Source of the DNA: Methylococcaceae bacterium NSP1-2
Lineage (GTDB): Bacteria > Pseudomonadota > Gammaproteobacteria > Methylococcales > Methylomonadaceae
Direction: 5' to 3'
NCBI GenBank assembly: GCA_002256685.1
Contig: NQJH01000001.1
Location: forward strand, 1-35,885
Length of the DNA: 35,885 bases
In this document: one piece after another, positions 16,474 to 25,453 of the stretch
How positions within the stretch are numbered: the stretch's first letter is position 1
How the letters are laid out: every line of letters starts with the position of its first letter
The notes under the pieces: model-generated
The model's input: the letters and a program-made list of their open reading frames with translations, nothing else
Told to the model about the DNA's origin: nothing
Databases searched by the model: none
Translations under genes and position numbers: made by a program

Positions 16474-17257
16474 TAGAACTGTGCGTATTTTCGTCGCATT
16501 CGTGATGGCTTTTTGCTTGGTAAGTGCTGTGCGTGCCGAATATCTCATTGGCACGGATGATGTTGTTCAAGTTAAAATCTACGGCTACGATGATCTGACG
16601 ACCTCCATGCGGGTTTCCGAAAATGGTCGTATTGTTTTTCCGCTGATAGGCGAAGTAGAAGTCGGTGGACAAACAGAATTTGAAGCGGCGCGTAAAATCA
16701 CTCAACTATTGGCAAAAGGTGGTTTTATTCAAGATGCCAATGTCACCGTGACAGTGTTTGAATATAAAAATCAACAAGTCTCGGTACTCGGACAAATTAA
16801 AGCACCGGGTATTTATGTTCTGAAATCAAAAACCACACTGGTTGACATGATTGCTATGGCGGGAGGTCTTGCTGAACTAGGTGATAATCGGGTTATTATC
16901 ACCCGACTGATTAATGGCAAACCGGTAAAACTGGAGGTTGATTTGCGTGCTGCCTTAGAATCACCTGAGCATAGCGAAAAAATTTTTATCGAAAGAGGCG
17001 ATGTTATTTATATTCCCAAAGCCCCTGTATTTTATATCTATGGCGAAGTTCAGCATTCGGGCAGTTTTCATCTCGAACCCAACATGACAGTTGCTCAGGC
17101 ATTGTCGTTGGGCGGTGGATTAACGCCACGAGGCACACTGCGCGGTATTGTTGTTGAGCGGCGTGATGTTAACAATGCGTCTAAAACAATTGATGTTGAA
17201 TTGTCCGATAAAGTATTAAAGGACGATGTTATCGTCGTTGACGAACGGTTGTTTTGA
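16457..17257 (+). CDS. epsE: Polysaccharide export protein EpsE (Wza-like, SLBB)
   Basis: Periplasmic/outer-membrane export component for the EPS. 266 residues from the ATG at 16457 (MKMLINRTVR), overlapping the upstream gene by 17 nt; a second ATG at 16463 is equally close. There is a signal peptide with probable cleavage after VRA (about 27). The Poly_export domain (28-100) starts YLIGTDDVVQVKIYGYDDLT, and two SLBB-type domains follow (about 105-155, with VSVLGQIKAPGIY, and 192-240, with FYIYGEVQHSGSFHL). No lipobox Cys is seen at the cleavage site, unlike classical lipoprotein Wza, and there is no long C-terminal helix, so it probably works with the separate barrel protein EpsL. The next gene follows by 1 nt. 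Confidence 0.9.
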   Translation: MKMLINRTVRIFVAFVMAFCLVSAVRAEYLIGTDDVVQVKIYGYDDLTTSMRVSENGRIVFPLIGEVEVGGQTEFEAARKITQLLAKGGFIQDANVTVTVFEYKNQQVSVLGQIKAPGIYVLKSKTTLVDMIAMAGGLAELGDNRVIITRLINGKPVKLEVDLRAALESPEHSEKIFIERGDVIYIPKAPVFYIYGEVQHSGSFHLEPNMTVAQALSLGGGLTPRGTLRGIVVERRDVNNASKTIDVELSDKVLKDDVIVVDERLF

Positions 17258-17258
17258 T

Positions 17259-18662
17259 ATGAGTTTGCAACAATTATTGCTTATTTTCTGGGCGCGTAAA
17301 GGACTGGTTGTTGCCTATTTATTAGTGACCATGATAACAACCTTGATACTGAGCTTGAATACCCCTAAACAATATGTTGCCAGTACTTCGTTGGTCTCAG
17401 ACCAGCCAGGTACTAATCCCATTACGGGTGAGCAACTACCGACTCAGTTAACAGCAGGGTATATGGCAACTCAAACGGATATTATTAAAAGTCCTATGGT
17501 AGCCATGACTGCTGTCGATATTTTAGGATTGATCAACGACAAAACGCTACAAGCCTCTTTTAAAAAAGACAATGAAGGTGGTGATCTTCGTCATTGGATT
17601 GCAGACGGTCTGATGAAAAAACTAGAAGTAATACCTTCGCGTGAAAGTAGTATTCTCAGTATTGATTTTTCAGCAACAGACCCCGAATTTGCAGCAAAAG
17701 CCGCCAATGCCTTCGCTCAAGCCTACATTCAAGTGTCTAATGAGTTAAAACGTCAACCCGCTCAACAAACTGCCGATTGGTTTGAAGAACAATTAAAAGT
17801 GTTACGAGAGCGCGTGGAAAAGACGAGAGAGGTGTTGTCCGATTTTCAACAAACGCATGACATTATCGCAACCACTAATGAAAGGATCGATTTAGAAGAT
17901 GCTAAGTTGGCTGAGCTATCCAATCAATTAGTTAAAAATCAACTGGAAACCACCGATCTTTTGTCTAAAAGGAAACTATTAACAGAAAGCTTAATGAATC
18001 CAGAATCATTAAAGTCATTGCCTGAAATATTAAGTAGTCCAGTTTTGCAAGGATTGAAAGCCAGTCTTGCTAGTAGCGAAGCAAAATTTGCCGATTTGTC
18101 ACTGCGTTTTGATCGCAACCATCCTCAGTATCGGCAGGCGGCAGCAGAAATAGCCGATTTAAAGAAGCAAATTAAAGCGGAAATGAATACTGTGTTACAT
18201 GGTTTCAATAGCAATATTGAAGCGTCAAAAAATCGGGATATGAGTCTTGCGAACGCGCTGTCTAATCAGAAAGCCAGAGTGCTACAGCTTAAAAAACAGT
18301 ATAACGAAATTGAAACACTGCAACGTGAGGTTATCAATGCGCAGACTGCTTATGATGCCGTTAATCAACGTTCTATTCAGATGCGTATGGAAAGTGAGAT
18401 AAGGCAATCGAATATTGCGGTCTTAGATGCAGCGATGCCACCAAAAACAGCTGCTAAACCCCAGATAAAGTTAAATATGATTCTCTCGGTTCTTCTAGGA
18501 GCAATATTGGGAGTAGGTGCTGCGTTGTTTGCAGAAATTATGGATCGGCGAGTACGTTCTCCCGCTGATATTATTGGGGCGTTAGATTTACCGGTTTTTG
18601 GTGTTATTACGGCTGATCGCCCTTCTAAAAAATTTCCTTGGTCATTTGGAGTGCGCTCTTGA
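17259..18662 (+). CDS. epsF: Chain length determinant protein EpsF (Wzz/GNVR family)
   Basis: Inner-membrane polysaccharide co-polymerase that controls EPS length and works with the EpsG ATPase. 467 residues from the ATG at 17259 (MSLQQLLLIFWARKG). One membrane helix near the N-terminus (about 12-32), a Wzz domain, a long periplasmic coiled coil (about 160-385, with EEQLKVLRERVEKTREVLSD), the GNVR-type segment RFDRNHPQYRQAAAEI, and a second helix near 405-430. After this a short cytoplasmic tail ends with PADIIGALDLPVFGVI, typical of EpsF. There is no kinase domain fused; this is a separate-partner arrangement. Its TGA overlaps the TTG start of epsG. Confidence 0.88.
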   Translation: MSLQQLLLIFWARKGLVVAYLLVTMITTLILSLNTPKQYVASTSLVSDQPGTNPITGEQLPTQLTAGYMATQTDIIKSPMVAMTAVDILGLINDKTLQASFKKDNEGGDLRHWIADGLMKKLEVIPSRESSILSIDFSATDPEFAAKAANAFAQAYIQVSNELKRQPAQQTADWFEEQLKVLRERVEKTREVLSDFQQTHDIIATTNERIDLEDAKLAELSNQLVKNQLETTDLLSKRKLLTESLMNPESLKSLPEILSSPVLQGLKASLASSEAKFADLSLRFDRNHPQYRQAAAEIADLKKQIKAEMNTVLHGFNSNIEASKNRDMSLANALSNQKARVLQLKKQYNEIETLQREVINAQTAYDAVNQRSIQMRMESEIRQSNIAVLDAAMPPKTAAKPQIKLNMILSVLLGAILGVGAALFAEIMDRRVRSPADIIGALDLPVFGVITADRPSKKFPWSFGVRS

Positions 18663-19486
18663 AATCATCAAATATAGGCGATTTACTGGTCAAGGAAGGC
18701 AAAATCACTCAAGCAGAAGCAGAGAAAATTTTGCAATTGCAACAACAACAAGGACTGCGCTTTGGTGAAGCTGGCAAAGCTTCAAAATTAATCAGCGAAA
18801 AAGATATTCAGCACGCCTTATCGCAACAATTTAATTTTCCGTTTTTAACTAACACTAATAGTGGGCTAAGTCAGAATTTGATTGCTGCTTATCAGCCATT
18901 TAGTCCACAAGTAGAAACATTACGCACTATACGCAGTCAGTTAATGTTACGCTGGTTTCATGATGACAAAAAAACTTTAGCAATAGTAAGCCCAAATAAT
19001 ACAGAAGGGCGTAGTTACTTTTGTGCAAATTTGGCAATTGTATTTGCTCAATTAGGTCAACGTACATTGTTAATTGACGCTAATTTACGTCAACCATGCC
19101 AACATTTATTGTTTAATTTGGGCGAGGGTCAGGGTTTGTCGGATTTTTTAGCTAATCGAGTGAATACTTCAGTGATTAGAAAAATACTCGAACTGCCCGA
19201 TTTATCGATATTACCAGCAGGAACAATTCCGCCTAATCCGCTGGAGATTATTAGTCGGGGTCTAAATAATTGCTTAGAAAAGCTTGCTTTAAACTACGAT
19301 GTCATTTTATTAGATACGCCTGCTGTCTCACAAGGCTCTGACGTACAACTACTTGCCCGAGGTGCTAGCGGCGCACTGTTGTTGGCAAGAAAACACCAAA
19401 CACGACTTGCTGATATGGAAGCCATGAACGCGTTTCTTGAAAAGTCAAGCGTTGTTTGCGTTGGTGCCATCATTAACGATTTCTAA
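18659..19486 (+). CDS. epsG: EpsG-type polysaccharide ATPase (BY-kinase-like)
   Basis: Cytoplasmic P-loop partner of EpsF. I choose TTG at 18659: it overlaps the upstream stop (TTGA) and has GGAG 8 nt before it, giving 275 residues. The N-terminus (about 5-60) has an MshEN/GspE-N-like fold signature (IGDLLVKEGKITQAEAEKIL). The MinD/BY-kinase-like domain follows: a degenerate Walker A (PNNTEGRSYFCANLA, with Arg in place of the usual Lys, which I recall as normal for EpsG), Walker A' LLIDANLRQP where the common second Asp is Asn, and Walker B DVILLDTPA. There is no C-terminal tyrosine cluster, so autophosphorylation of a Tyr tail as in Wzc is unlikely and ATP use may be weak. A 92-nt gap with a small actcc/ggagt hairpin separates it from epsL. 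Confidence 0.85.
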   Translation: MKSSNIGDLLVKEGKITQAEAEKILQLQQQQGLRFGEAGKASKLISEKDIQHALSQQFNFPFLTNTNSGLSQNLIAAYQPFSPQVETLRTIRSQLMLRWFHDDKKTLAIVSPNNTEGRSYFCANLAIVFAQLGQRTLLIDANLRQPCQHLLFNLGEGQGLSDFLANRVNTSVIRKILELPDLSILPAGTIPPNPLEIISRGLNNCLEKLALNYDVILLDTPAVSQGSDVQLLARGASGALLLARKHQTRLADMEAMNAFLEKSSVVCVGAIINDF

Positions 19487-19578
19487 CAATACGGGTAGCT
19501 GAGTAAAAAATAGCGTAATACTCCAAGAGTTTTCGGAGTAAATAAGTGTTTTTCCAACAAATTATGGCAACGCAATAG

Positions 19579-20817
19579 ATGGGAAATATTCTAACGACTC
19601 AGGCAAAAACAAAGCGAATTATCCGTCATGTCATCATTATGGGTGGAATAAGTTTACTAATAAGTCAAAAAGTTTTAGCAGCGGCACTGTTTGATCACAT
19701 TGTTCAACCTTATGTGGGAACACAGCTGATTTATGATAGTAACCTGTTGCGCTTACCTAAAAATTCACTCCTTGGAACGGTTAATAGCAAAGGCTCTTTT
19801 ATTGAGCAACTTAAAGCAGGACTCGCGATAAACTGGCAAATAAGTCAACAACAACTGAAGGTCGATGCGAATATTAATCAAAATTGGTTTTCAACATTTA
19901 ATACGCTTAATTATACAGGTTACAATGTATTAGCCCAATGGGATTGGCGGCTAACACAGAAATTAAAAGGTGAACTAAGCTACAACAACAGTTTAGTATT
20001 AGGTTCATTTCAGCAAATGAACGCACTAATAAATAACTTAAGAAACCGAGAAATTTATGTGGCTAACGGGGCTTATGAGATATTGCCTGATTGGTTTTTA
20101 CGCGCTGGATTTACTCGTGACAGCACAAGCTATCCAGCGAGAGAACTACAAATAAATGATTTAGTGGAAAACCGCATAGATTTTGGTTTTCGTTATGCTA
20201 ATCCTCTCGAGAACATGGTGGGTTTTCATGTTACCCTAACCGATGGAAAATACTCTAACCGTGCTGAGTCTTCAATTCTTGATAATGCCTACACTCGAGT
20301 AGATTACAACCTAGAAGGCGTGTGGAATTACAGTGTAAAAACCCGAATTAGGGGACAAATAGGCTACACGTCTCAAACCTTTGAGCATATAAAAAGCCGT
20401 AATTTTTCCGATATAATCGCTACAGGTGATATTTTATGGCAGGCTACTCGTAAATCATCGCTGTACCTAGAATTTTGGCGAGACATCTCCGCTGCCGATA
20501 ACTTAACGGCTAGTTTTCAGCTAAACCAAGGTGTTAGGCTAACGCCCGCTTGGACATGGTCAGAGACACCTATGATTCAAGTTGAATTACCGATTTCCTA
20601 TGAGCAACAAAGCTCTCTTGGTGCACTTGACTTTGGCAATACATCGATTCCTTTGCAACAAGCTAATAATTCAATGATTCAGCTTAATTTAAATTATACG
20701 CCGATACCCAATGTCAAAATGACCGCATTCGCGCTTTATGAAGAGCGTCGATCTAATAACCCATTACAGAGCTACCAGCATCAATCGGTTGGACTTACTA
20801 TGAATGTCAGTTTCTAA
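19579..20817 (+). CDS. epsL: Outer-membrane beta-barrel EPS protein, EpsL-like
   Basis: 412 residues with an N-terminal signal segment (hydrophobic IIMGGISLLISQKVLAAA) and a mature start FDHIVQPYVGTQLIYDSNLL, the usual opening of EpsL-type proteins of methylotroph EPS clusters. The rest is alternating polar/aromatic strands consistent with a barrel, ending in MNVSF with the terminal Phe typical of outer-membrane beta-barrels. It is likely the outer-membrane exit or a secretion cofactor for the polymer exported through EpsE; the mechanism is inference. The ATG at 19579 has no strong ribosome site. The stop overlaps the next ATG by 1 nt (TAATG), indicating translational coupling. Confidence 0.8.
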   Translation: MGNILTTQAKTKRIIRHVIIMGGISLLISQKVLAAALFDHIVQPYVGTQLIYDSNLLRLPKNSLLGTVNSKGSFIEQLKAGLAINWQISQQQLKVDANINQNWFSTFNTLNYTGYNVLAQWDWRLTQKLKGELSYNNSLVLGSFQQMNALINNLRNREIYVANGAYEILPDWFLRAGFTRDSTSYPARELQINDLVENRIDFGFRYANPLENMVGFHVTLTDGKYSNRAESSILDNAYTRVDYNLEGVWNYSVKTRIRGQIGYTSQTFEHIKSRNFSDIIATGDILWQATRKSSLYLEFWRDISAADNLTASFQLNQGVRLTPAWTWSETPMIQVELPISYEQQSSLGALDFGNTSIPLQQANNSMIQLNLNYTPIPNVKMTAFALYEERRSNNPLQSYQHQSVGLTMNVSF

Positions 20818-22325
20818 TGCACCTATTAGGATTTAATGGTTCACTCAAAATGACAAACCTGCTATCAATATCTTTCTTTAAGACATATTCAGCATGGCTA
20901 CTGCTACCGTTTTTAGGCATTTTTTTTGGTGTACTCGCGTCTACTGCTGACCCACTTGCTATTGGCATGAGTGCATCCTCTTTCATTGGTATCGCACTAC
21001 TCAGTAAACCGACATGGAATGTTGACCTGATTATTGTCTTAGGCTTATTTGTCTCTGGACTTGTCACGTTGTTTTTTGGTGATCTAGCGACCAAGATGAT
21101 GTGGGGAGTGTCTATTTTAGGCTTTGTGTTGCTGATGACTGCTTTTTACCGATTGATAACGACACCACAACTGATTAAATCTACGCCCGCTTTTGTTTGG
21201 ATAGCGTTGTTATTTTTTATTTACACGCTAGTCGATAGCGTTTTACAGCTCTATACAGCAAAAGAAATAATTGGTGGCTTTAAGCGTTACTTTCAAGCAT
21301 GGGGCTTGTTGTTTGGCCTGTGCTGGCTGGATTTTAATAAAAAAAATGTCGATCGATGGTGTCTACTGGTGCTGGGTATTTGCTTGCTACAAGCCCCTTT
21401 TTGTCTGTATGAAAAGCTTGTTTTAGTCCCGTTTCGCGAAGGTTATGTTGAGTCTCTTCCAGGCTTAGAGGCGATTGATGTCGTAGCAGGGACTTTTGGC
21501 GCGCTTATGTTGGGCGGCGGCAATAGTGCTGAAATGGCGGTCGCATTGATTATGATGTTTGCTTTTCTGTTGGCGCGGTATCAAGCAAATATGATGCCTA
21601 GCAAACAACTACTGTGGCTTTCTCTATTATTGTTATCACCACTGGGAATGGGTGAGACTAAAATTGTCGTTATTTTTTTTCCACTGATGATCGCAGTGCT
21701 TTATCGTAAAGAATTTCTCTCTCGTCCACACTATCTAGTCGTTGCGTTAATTTTTGGCACACTATTCACCGCTATCACGCTTAACGTCTATATGATTATT
21801 AACAAAACGACATTGGATGGATTAATTTTTGATACGCTTAAGTACAATGTTTATGAAGTTGGCTACGGCAGTTTTTATCTTAATCGTACTACCGTACTGA
21901 CTTTCTGGGCGGAGCATCAAAGCTCTGCTAATCCACTCTCTTTTTTATTTGGCAATGGCTTAGGTAGCACGCAAGAGGGCGATTCTTCAGGTCCTGGCGG
22001 TCATATCAGTATGCGCTATCCGAGTTCTGGTCTTGGTTTTACGGGAGCAGCAATGCTGTTGTGGGAACTCGGTGTTTTTGGTGTGAGTCTGTTTTTGTTG
22101 ATGATAGCACTGGCGTGGCGTTGTGCGAATCGAGTGATAAAAGTAGCCGTTGATCCCGTAGCACGCGCTGATGCGACTGCCATTCAAGCGGGACTTTTTT
22201 TATTTGCTATTTACCCGTTCTATTTGAATTCACTATTCAATCAATTTAGTTTTCAAATGCTCTTTACGTTCATGCTAGGCTATCTAGCATGGCTACATAA
22301 ACAATCTGTCGAGAATGAATCATGA
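20817..22325 (+). CDS. Wzy-like EPS polymerase / O-antigen ligase family membrane protein
   Basis: 502 residues, mostly hydrophobic, with ten or more membrane helices and a large loop (about 340-400) before the last helices, the topology of Wzy/WaaL proteins. Conserved short motifs are hard to call in this family, so the role comes from topology and place in the operon, where no other polymerase is present. It would join repeat units on the periplasmic face of the inner membrane. The ATG at 20817 overlaps the epsL stop; another ATG lies at 20850. The stop overlaps the next start (ATGA). Confidence 0.7.
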   Translation: MHLLGFNGSLKMTNLLSISFFKTYSAWLLLPFLGIFFGVLASTADPLAIGMSASSFIGIALLSKPTWNVDLIIVLGLFVSGLVTLFFGDLATKMMWGVSILGFVLLMTAFYRLITTPQLIKSTPAFVWIALLFFIYTLVDSVLQLYTAKEIIGGFKRYFQAWGLLFGLCWLDFNKKNVDRWCLLVLGICLLQAPFCLYEKLVLVPFREGYVESLPGLEAIDVVAGTFGALMLGGGNSAEMAVALIMMFAFLLARYQANMMPSKQLLWLSLLLLSPLGMGETKIVVIFFPLMIAVLYRKEFLSRPHYLVVALIFGTLFTAITLNVYMIINKTTLDGLIFDTLKYNVYEVGYGSFYLNRTTVLTFWAEHQSSANPLSFLFGNGLGSTQEGDSSGPGGHISMRYPSSGLGFTGAAMLLWELGVFGVSLFLLMIALAWRCANRVIKVAVDPVARADATAIQAGLFLFAIYPFYLNSLFNQFSFQMLFTFMLGYLAWLHKQSVENES

Positions 22326-23845
22326 GTGATAACCCTTATTCGGGTTCTGCAGTTAAACGCAGTGCAGGTCATTTTCTTGTTGGAAAAATTGTTTCTGCAC
22401 TGCTAACGTTTACTATTTTGCTATGGTTAGTCCGTTTATTAAACGTTCCCGACTATGCCACCTATGTCACTTTAGCAGTAAGCTTAGATATGACACTCTT
22501 TATCTCTGGCATCGGACTTCCTTGGATGGAATCACGCTATTTGCCTGAATTTCGACTACATGCCTCTAAAACAATACTGATTCGTTTTATTGTGCAATTG
22601 ATACAATCTCAGGTAGCACTGCTACTATTGGTTGCTATTTCAGCATGGCTCTGCTTGGATTGGTTACTGTTAAAAATGAACATGACAGCTTATTCGGAGG
22701 TCGTGCAACTCTGTCTAATAATGCTGGTTGTGGACGGTACGGGTCGCCGTCTTCGCGATAGTACCTTAAGTGCGCTACTACAACAGGGCTTAGCTCAAAT
22801 CAGTTTAGTGATTCGTAACTTATTATTTATCATAGCCTTGGCTATACTGGTTTATAGCGGCGAAGTCAGTTTGATTCATGTAATCACTGCTGACCTGTTA
22901 GCTGCGTCAGTTAGTTTATTAATTTCGCTGGTCGGGTTATGGCGACATTTAAAACGTATCAATATCAGTGAAAATCCCAACTGGATAGCACCTAAGTGGT
23001 CACAAATGTGGGCAGTGGCAAGAAATATGTATTTCAGTTCAATGGTCACACAAGCGTATAGTTCACAAGTATTTACCCTGATTATTCGCTACAATCTTGG
23101 CGTAGAAGCGACTGCCGCTTTTGGCTTTTTACGCAATCTCTACAGCCAAGTGACGAGTTATTTACCTGCAACCTTGCTATTTGGCTTGATACGCCCCAAA
23201 TTGATTGCCTCCTATGTTGGCGATGGGGGTATTGTTGAACTCACTCGTAATGCTAACATCATCGGTAAATTTAGCCTGTTTGTTCTCATGCCACTGCTAG
23301 TGTTTGCTTGGTTGATGGGCGAACAGTTAGTCGCACAGTTAAGCGGCGGTAAATTTCCACAATCTGGCTATTACTTGGCAGGGTTACTGTGTGCCGCAAT
23401 ACCATTGAGTCAACGGCAAATATTAGAGACGGTGGCGGTACTCACTGGCAACAGCCATCTGTGTAATTACGCCTCGCTACTGGGTATTTTGACCTTGCCC
23501 ATGGCTTATGGACTCATACAAATTGGTTTTGATTTGTGGGCACCGATTATTGCCACTGCGTTGGGCAATCTACTTTTTTGTAGTACGATAGCTAAAGGTG
23601 TAACGAAAAACACCTTATATCACGCCGACTTATTAGGATATTACAAAATGCTGTTAGCGGCACTGCTTGGCTATTTAGCCAGTATGCTGATAATTTTTCC
23701 CGCGCAGGGTTGGGTGTCGATTATTGCAGTAGCAATATTGGCATGTTGCACTTTTTTACTAGCGGCGGCGATTATAAAACCTTTCTCAGAAACTGAGCGG
23801 TTACGCATTAATCAGCTTATCAAACGTAACTTATTTATATGGTAA
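22322..23845 (+). CDS. Wzx-like polysaccharide flippase (MOP superfamily)
   Basis: 507 residues with about twelve to fourteen membrane helices. The opening SAGHFLVGKIVSALLTFTIL followed by VRLLNVPDYATYVTLA is typical of PST/Wzx flippases, which move lipid-linked repeat units from the cytoplasmic to the periplasmic face of the inner membrane. The ATG at 22322 overlaps the preceding TGA by 4 nt, and the end overlaps the next gene by 7 nt. Together with the Wzy-like protein and EpsF it completes a Wzx/Wzy-type system. No ABC exporter is present, which agrees. Confidence 0.78.
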   Translation: MSDNPYSGSAVKRSAGHFLVGKIVSALLTFTILLWLVRLLNVPDYATYVTLAVSLDMTLFISGIGLPWMESRYLPEFRLHASKTILIRFIVQLIQSQVALLLLVAISAWLCLDWLLLKMNMTAYSEVVQLCLIMLVVDGTGRRLRDSTLSALLQQGLAQISLVIRNLLFIIALAILVYSGEVSLIHVITADLLAASVSLLISLVGLWRHLKRINISENPNWIAPKWSQMWAVARNMYFSSMVTQAYSSQVFTLIIRYNLGVEATAAFGFLRNLYSQVTSYLPATLLFGLIRPKLIASYVGDGGIVELTRNANIIGKFSLFVLMPLLVFAWLMGEQLVAQLSGGKFPQSGYYLAGLLCAAIPLSQRQILETVAVLTGNSHLCNYASLLGILTLPMAYGLIQIGFDLWAPIIATALGNLLFCSTIAKGVTKNTLYHADLLGYYKMLLAALLGYLASMLIIFPAQGWVSIIAVAILACCTFLLAAAIIKPFSETERLRINQLIKRNLFIW

Positions 23846-25074
23846 AACCAATGTCAATTCGACTCCTGTATATAACTGCCGAAGCTTTTCCAACGTATCA
23901 TGCTGATCTGGCGGTTTTATTCGGCAAGTACTTGCCGCGCTTAGGGCTATTTACCGACATAGTAACCGAGGCAAACTCCTCTGATACCTCAAAATCCACC
24001 ATTAACTGGGACGGTGGTGAAGCATTGCTTTGTCAAGTGCCAGCTAACCGAGGTTTCTACCACATTGTTAAATTTATGCACAATGTAAACAGTTTACTGC
24101 GTTGTGATTCACAAAAATACGATGCGATACAAGTACGTGACTTGCCAGTCGCTGCTTTATTTGGCTTAATCATTGCTCGTTACAAAAAATTACCTTTTTA
24201 CTACTGGATGTCGTATCCACAATCAGAAGGACAAATACATCGTGCTAAATCGCGGGGCTGGCGTGCAGGTATACGGTATTTTTTCCCTTTAATACTAGGG
24301 CATATCGGTAAATTTATACTTTATAAGATTGTCATGCCCTACGCGGATCACAACTTTGTACAAAGTACCAAAATGCGTGAGGATTTAGTGCAGCTCGGCT
24401 TACCTTTTGAAAAAATGACTCCTGTGCCAATGGCGGTAGACTTAGATACCGCTAAAATTGAAGACATACAGCCCATCAATGATGTCAGACTGGCAGGTAA
24501 ACGCGTGGTTATTTATATGGGTACTTTAGGTCGCAATCGACAAATCGAAGTGCTATTTGAAATGCTCGCCTTAGTCAGAAAAAAACTGCCTGATATTTTG
24601 TTAGTTATTGCTGGTAGTACCGAAGATGCGGGACATTTAGCGTGGTTAAAAAAAGAAGCAGAACGTATTGGAGTGAATGATGCGATTGTGTGGACAGGAT
24701 GGATACCGATGTCTGAGGCATGGCGTTATGCGCGGACAGCTGAAGTCGGACTGTCGCCCGTTCCAAGAGGTTTTTTGTTAGATATGGGAATTCCCACTAA
24801 AGTACTTGAATATATGGCTCTTAATGTTCCCGTGCTATGCAACGACAATCCTTATCAAGAACAAGCTGTTAAAGAAAGTGGTGCAGGGCTTTGTGTCAGT
24901 CTAAGCGCAGAAAACTTCGCCGAAGCCTTGCTGGAATTATTAGAAAATACCGCCCAGCGCAAACGTATGGCAACAATGGGGCGGCAATATATCACCGAAT
25001 TTTGGAATTATGAAAAACTAGCGGCGGATGTTTTTACTGTTTATCAGAATTTGCTAAAGCCTCATAGTATTTAA
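23839..25074 (+). CDS. Glycosyltransferase family 4 protein
   Basis: 411 residues, GT-B fold. The N-terminal domain (1-200) includes AEAFPTYHADLAVLFGKYLP. The C-terminal GT4 domain (about 215-400) has KRVVIYMGTLGRNRQIEVLF, then ILLVIAGS, and the nucleotide-sugar binding stretch LDMGIPTKVLEYMALNVPVL, ending CNDNPYQEQAVKESGAGL. It adds a sugar to the lipid-linked EPS repeat unit on the cytoplasmic side; donor and acceptor cannot be read. ATG at 23839 or 23851 (MSIRLLYIT). It is the only glycosyltransferase of the plus-strand operon, so more sugars must come from elsewhere, for example the 28044-29381 gene. Confidence 0.85.
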   Translation: MVKPMSIRLLYITAEAFPTYHADLAVLFGKYLPRLGLFTDIVTEANSSDTSKSTINWDGGEALLCQVPANRGFYHIVKFMHNVNSLLRCDSQKYDAIQVRDLPVAALFGLIIARYKKLPFYYWMSYPQSEGQIHRAKSRGWRAGIRYFFPLILGHIGKFILYKIVMPYADHNFVQSTKMREDLVQLGLPFEKMTPVPMAVDLDTAKIEDIQPINDVRLAGKRVVIYMGTLGRNRQIEVLFEMLALVRKKLPDILLVIAGSTEDAGHLAWLKKEAERIGVNDAIVWTGWIPMSEAWRYARTAEVGLSPVPRGFLLDMGIPTKVLEYMALNVPVLCNDNPYQEQAVKESGAGLCVSLSAENFAEALLELLENTAQRKRMATMGRQYITEFWNYEKLAADVFTVYQNLLKPHSI

Positions 25075-25084
25075 GGAAAATACA

Positions 25085-25363
25085 GTGAGTCAATCATCAA
25101 AAGGCGAATTAATCGTAAAAAGCGTAGCGACGGCTGTCGTTGCAACCACTATTGTAGAAACGGGTCTAGGTTTTAGTAAAACCCTCGCTAAGCAGCCTAT
25201 TATTTTGTTTGGTTTAGGTTTAGTAGCCGGCTATTTTACCCATAAATACCGTAAAGAAATTATCACACTTGCGGGTCATACTACTGAACAAAGCAAAGAT
25301 TTTATCCTGCAACAAAAAAATAATGTCAGCGAGTTGTTGGCAGAAATTCAAGACAATAAATAG
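25085..25363 (+). CDS. Small YtxH-like membrane protein at the end of the EPS operon
   Basis: 92 residues from a GTG start with AAGGA overlapping the upstream stop, 10 nt after the glycosyltransferase. It has a hydrophobic helix (ILFGLGLVAGYFTHKYRKE, about 40-58) with a basic stop-transfer end, then an amphipathic, partly coiled tail with SKDFILQQKNNVSELLAE. It is a clear paralog of the 33148-33408 protein: FGLG, AGY, KYRKEI, KDF and LQQK are shared in register. This family otherwise sits in the metal-ATPase locus of this window, so its presence here is odd. Function unknown; single-pass inner-membrane adaptor is a guess. Confidence 0.75.
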   Translation: MSQSSKGELIVKSVATAVVATTIVETGLGFSKTLAKQPIILFGLGLVAGYFTHKYRKEIITLAGHTTEQSKDFILQQKNNVSELLAEIQDNK

Positions 25364-25453
25364 AGAGCAATAAATATTCACCCCGAATTTGAGTGACTTA
25401 TGGATTCCAAGGTTTAAGTTAAAACAGCTATTTATTTCAAAAACGGCGATTAT

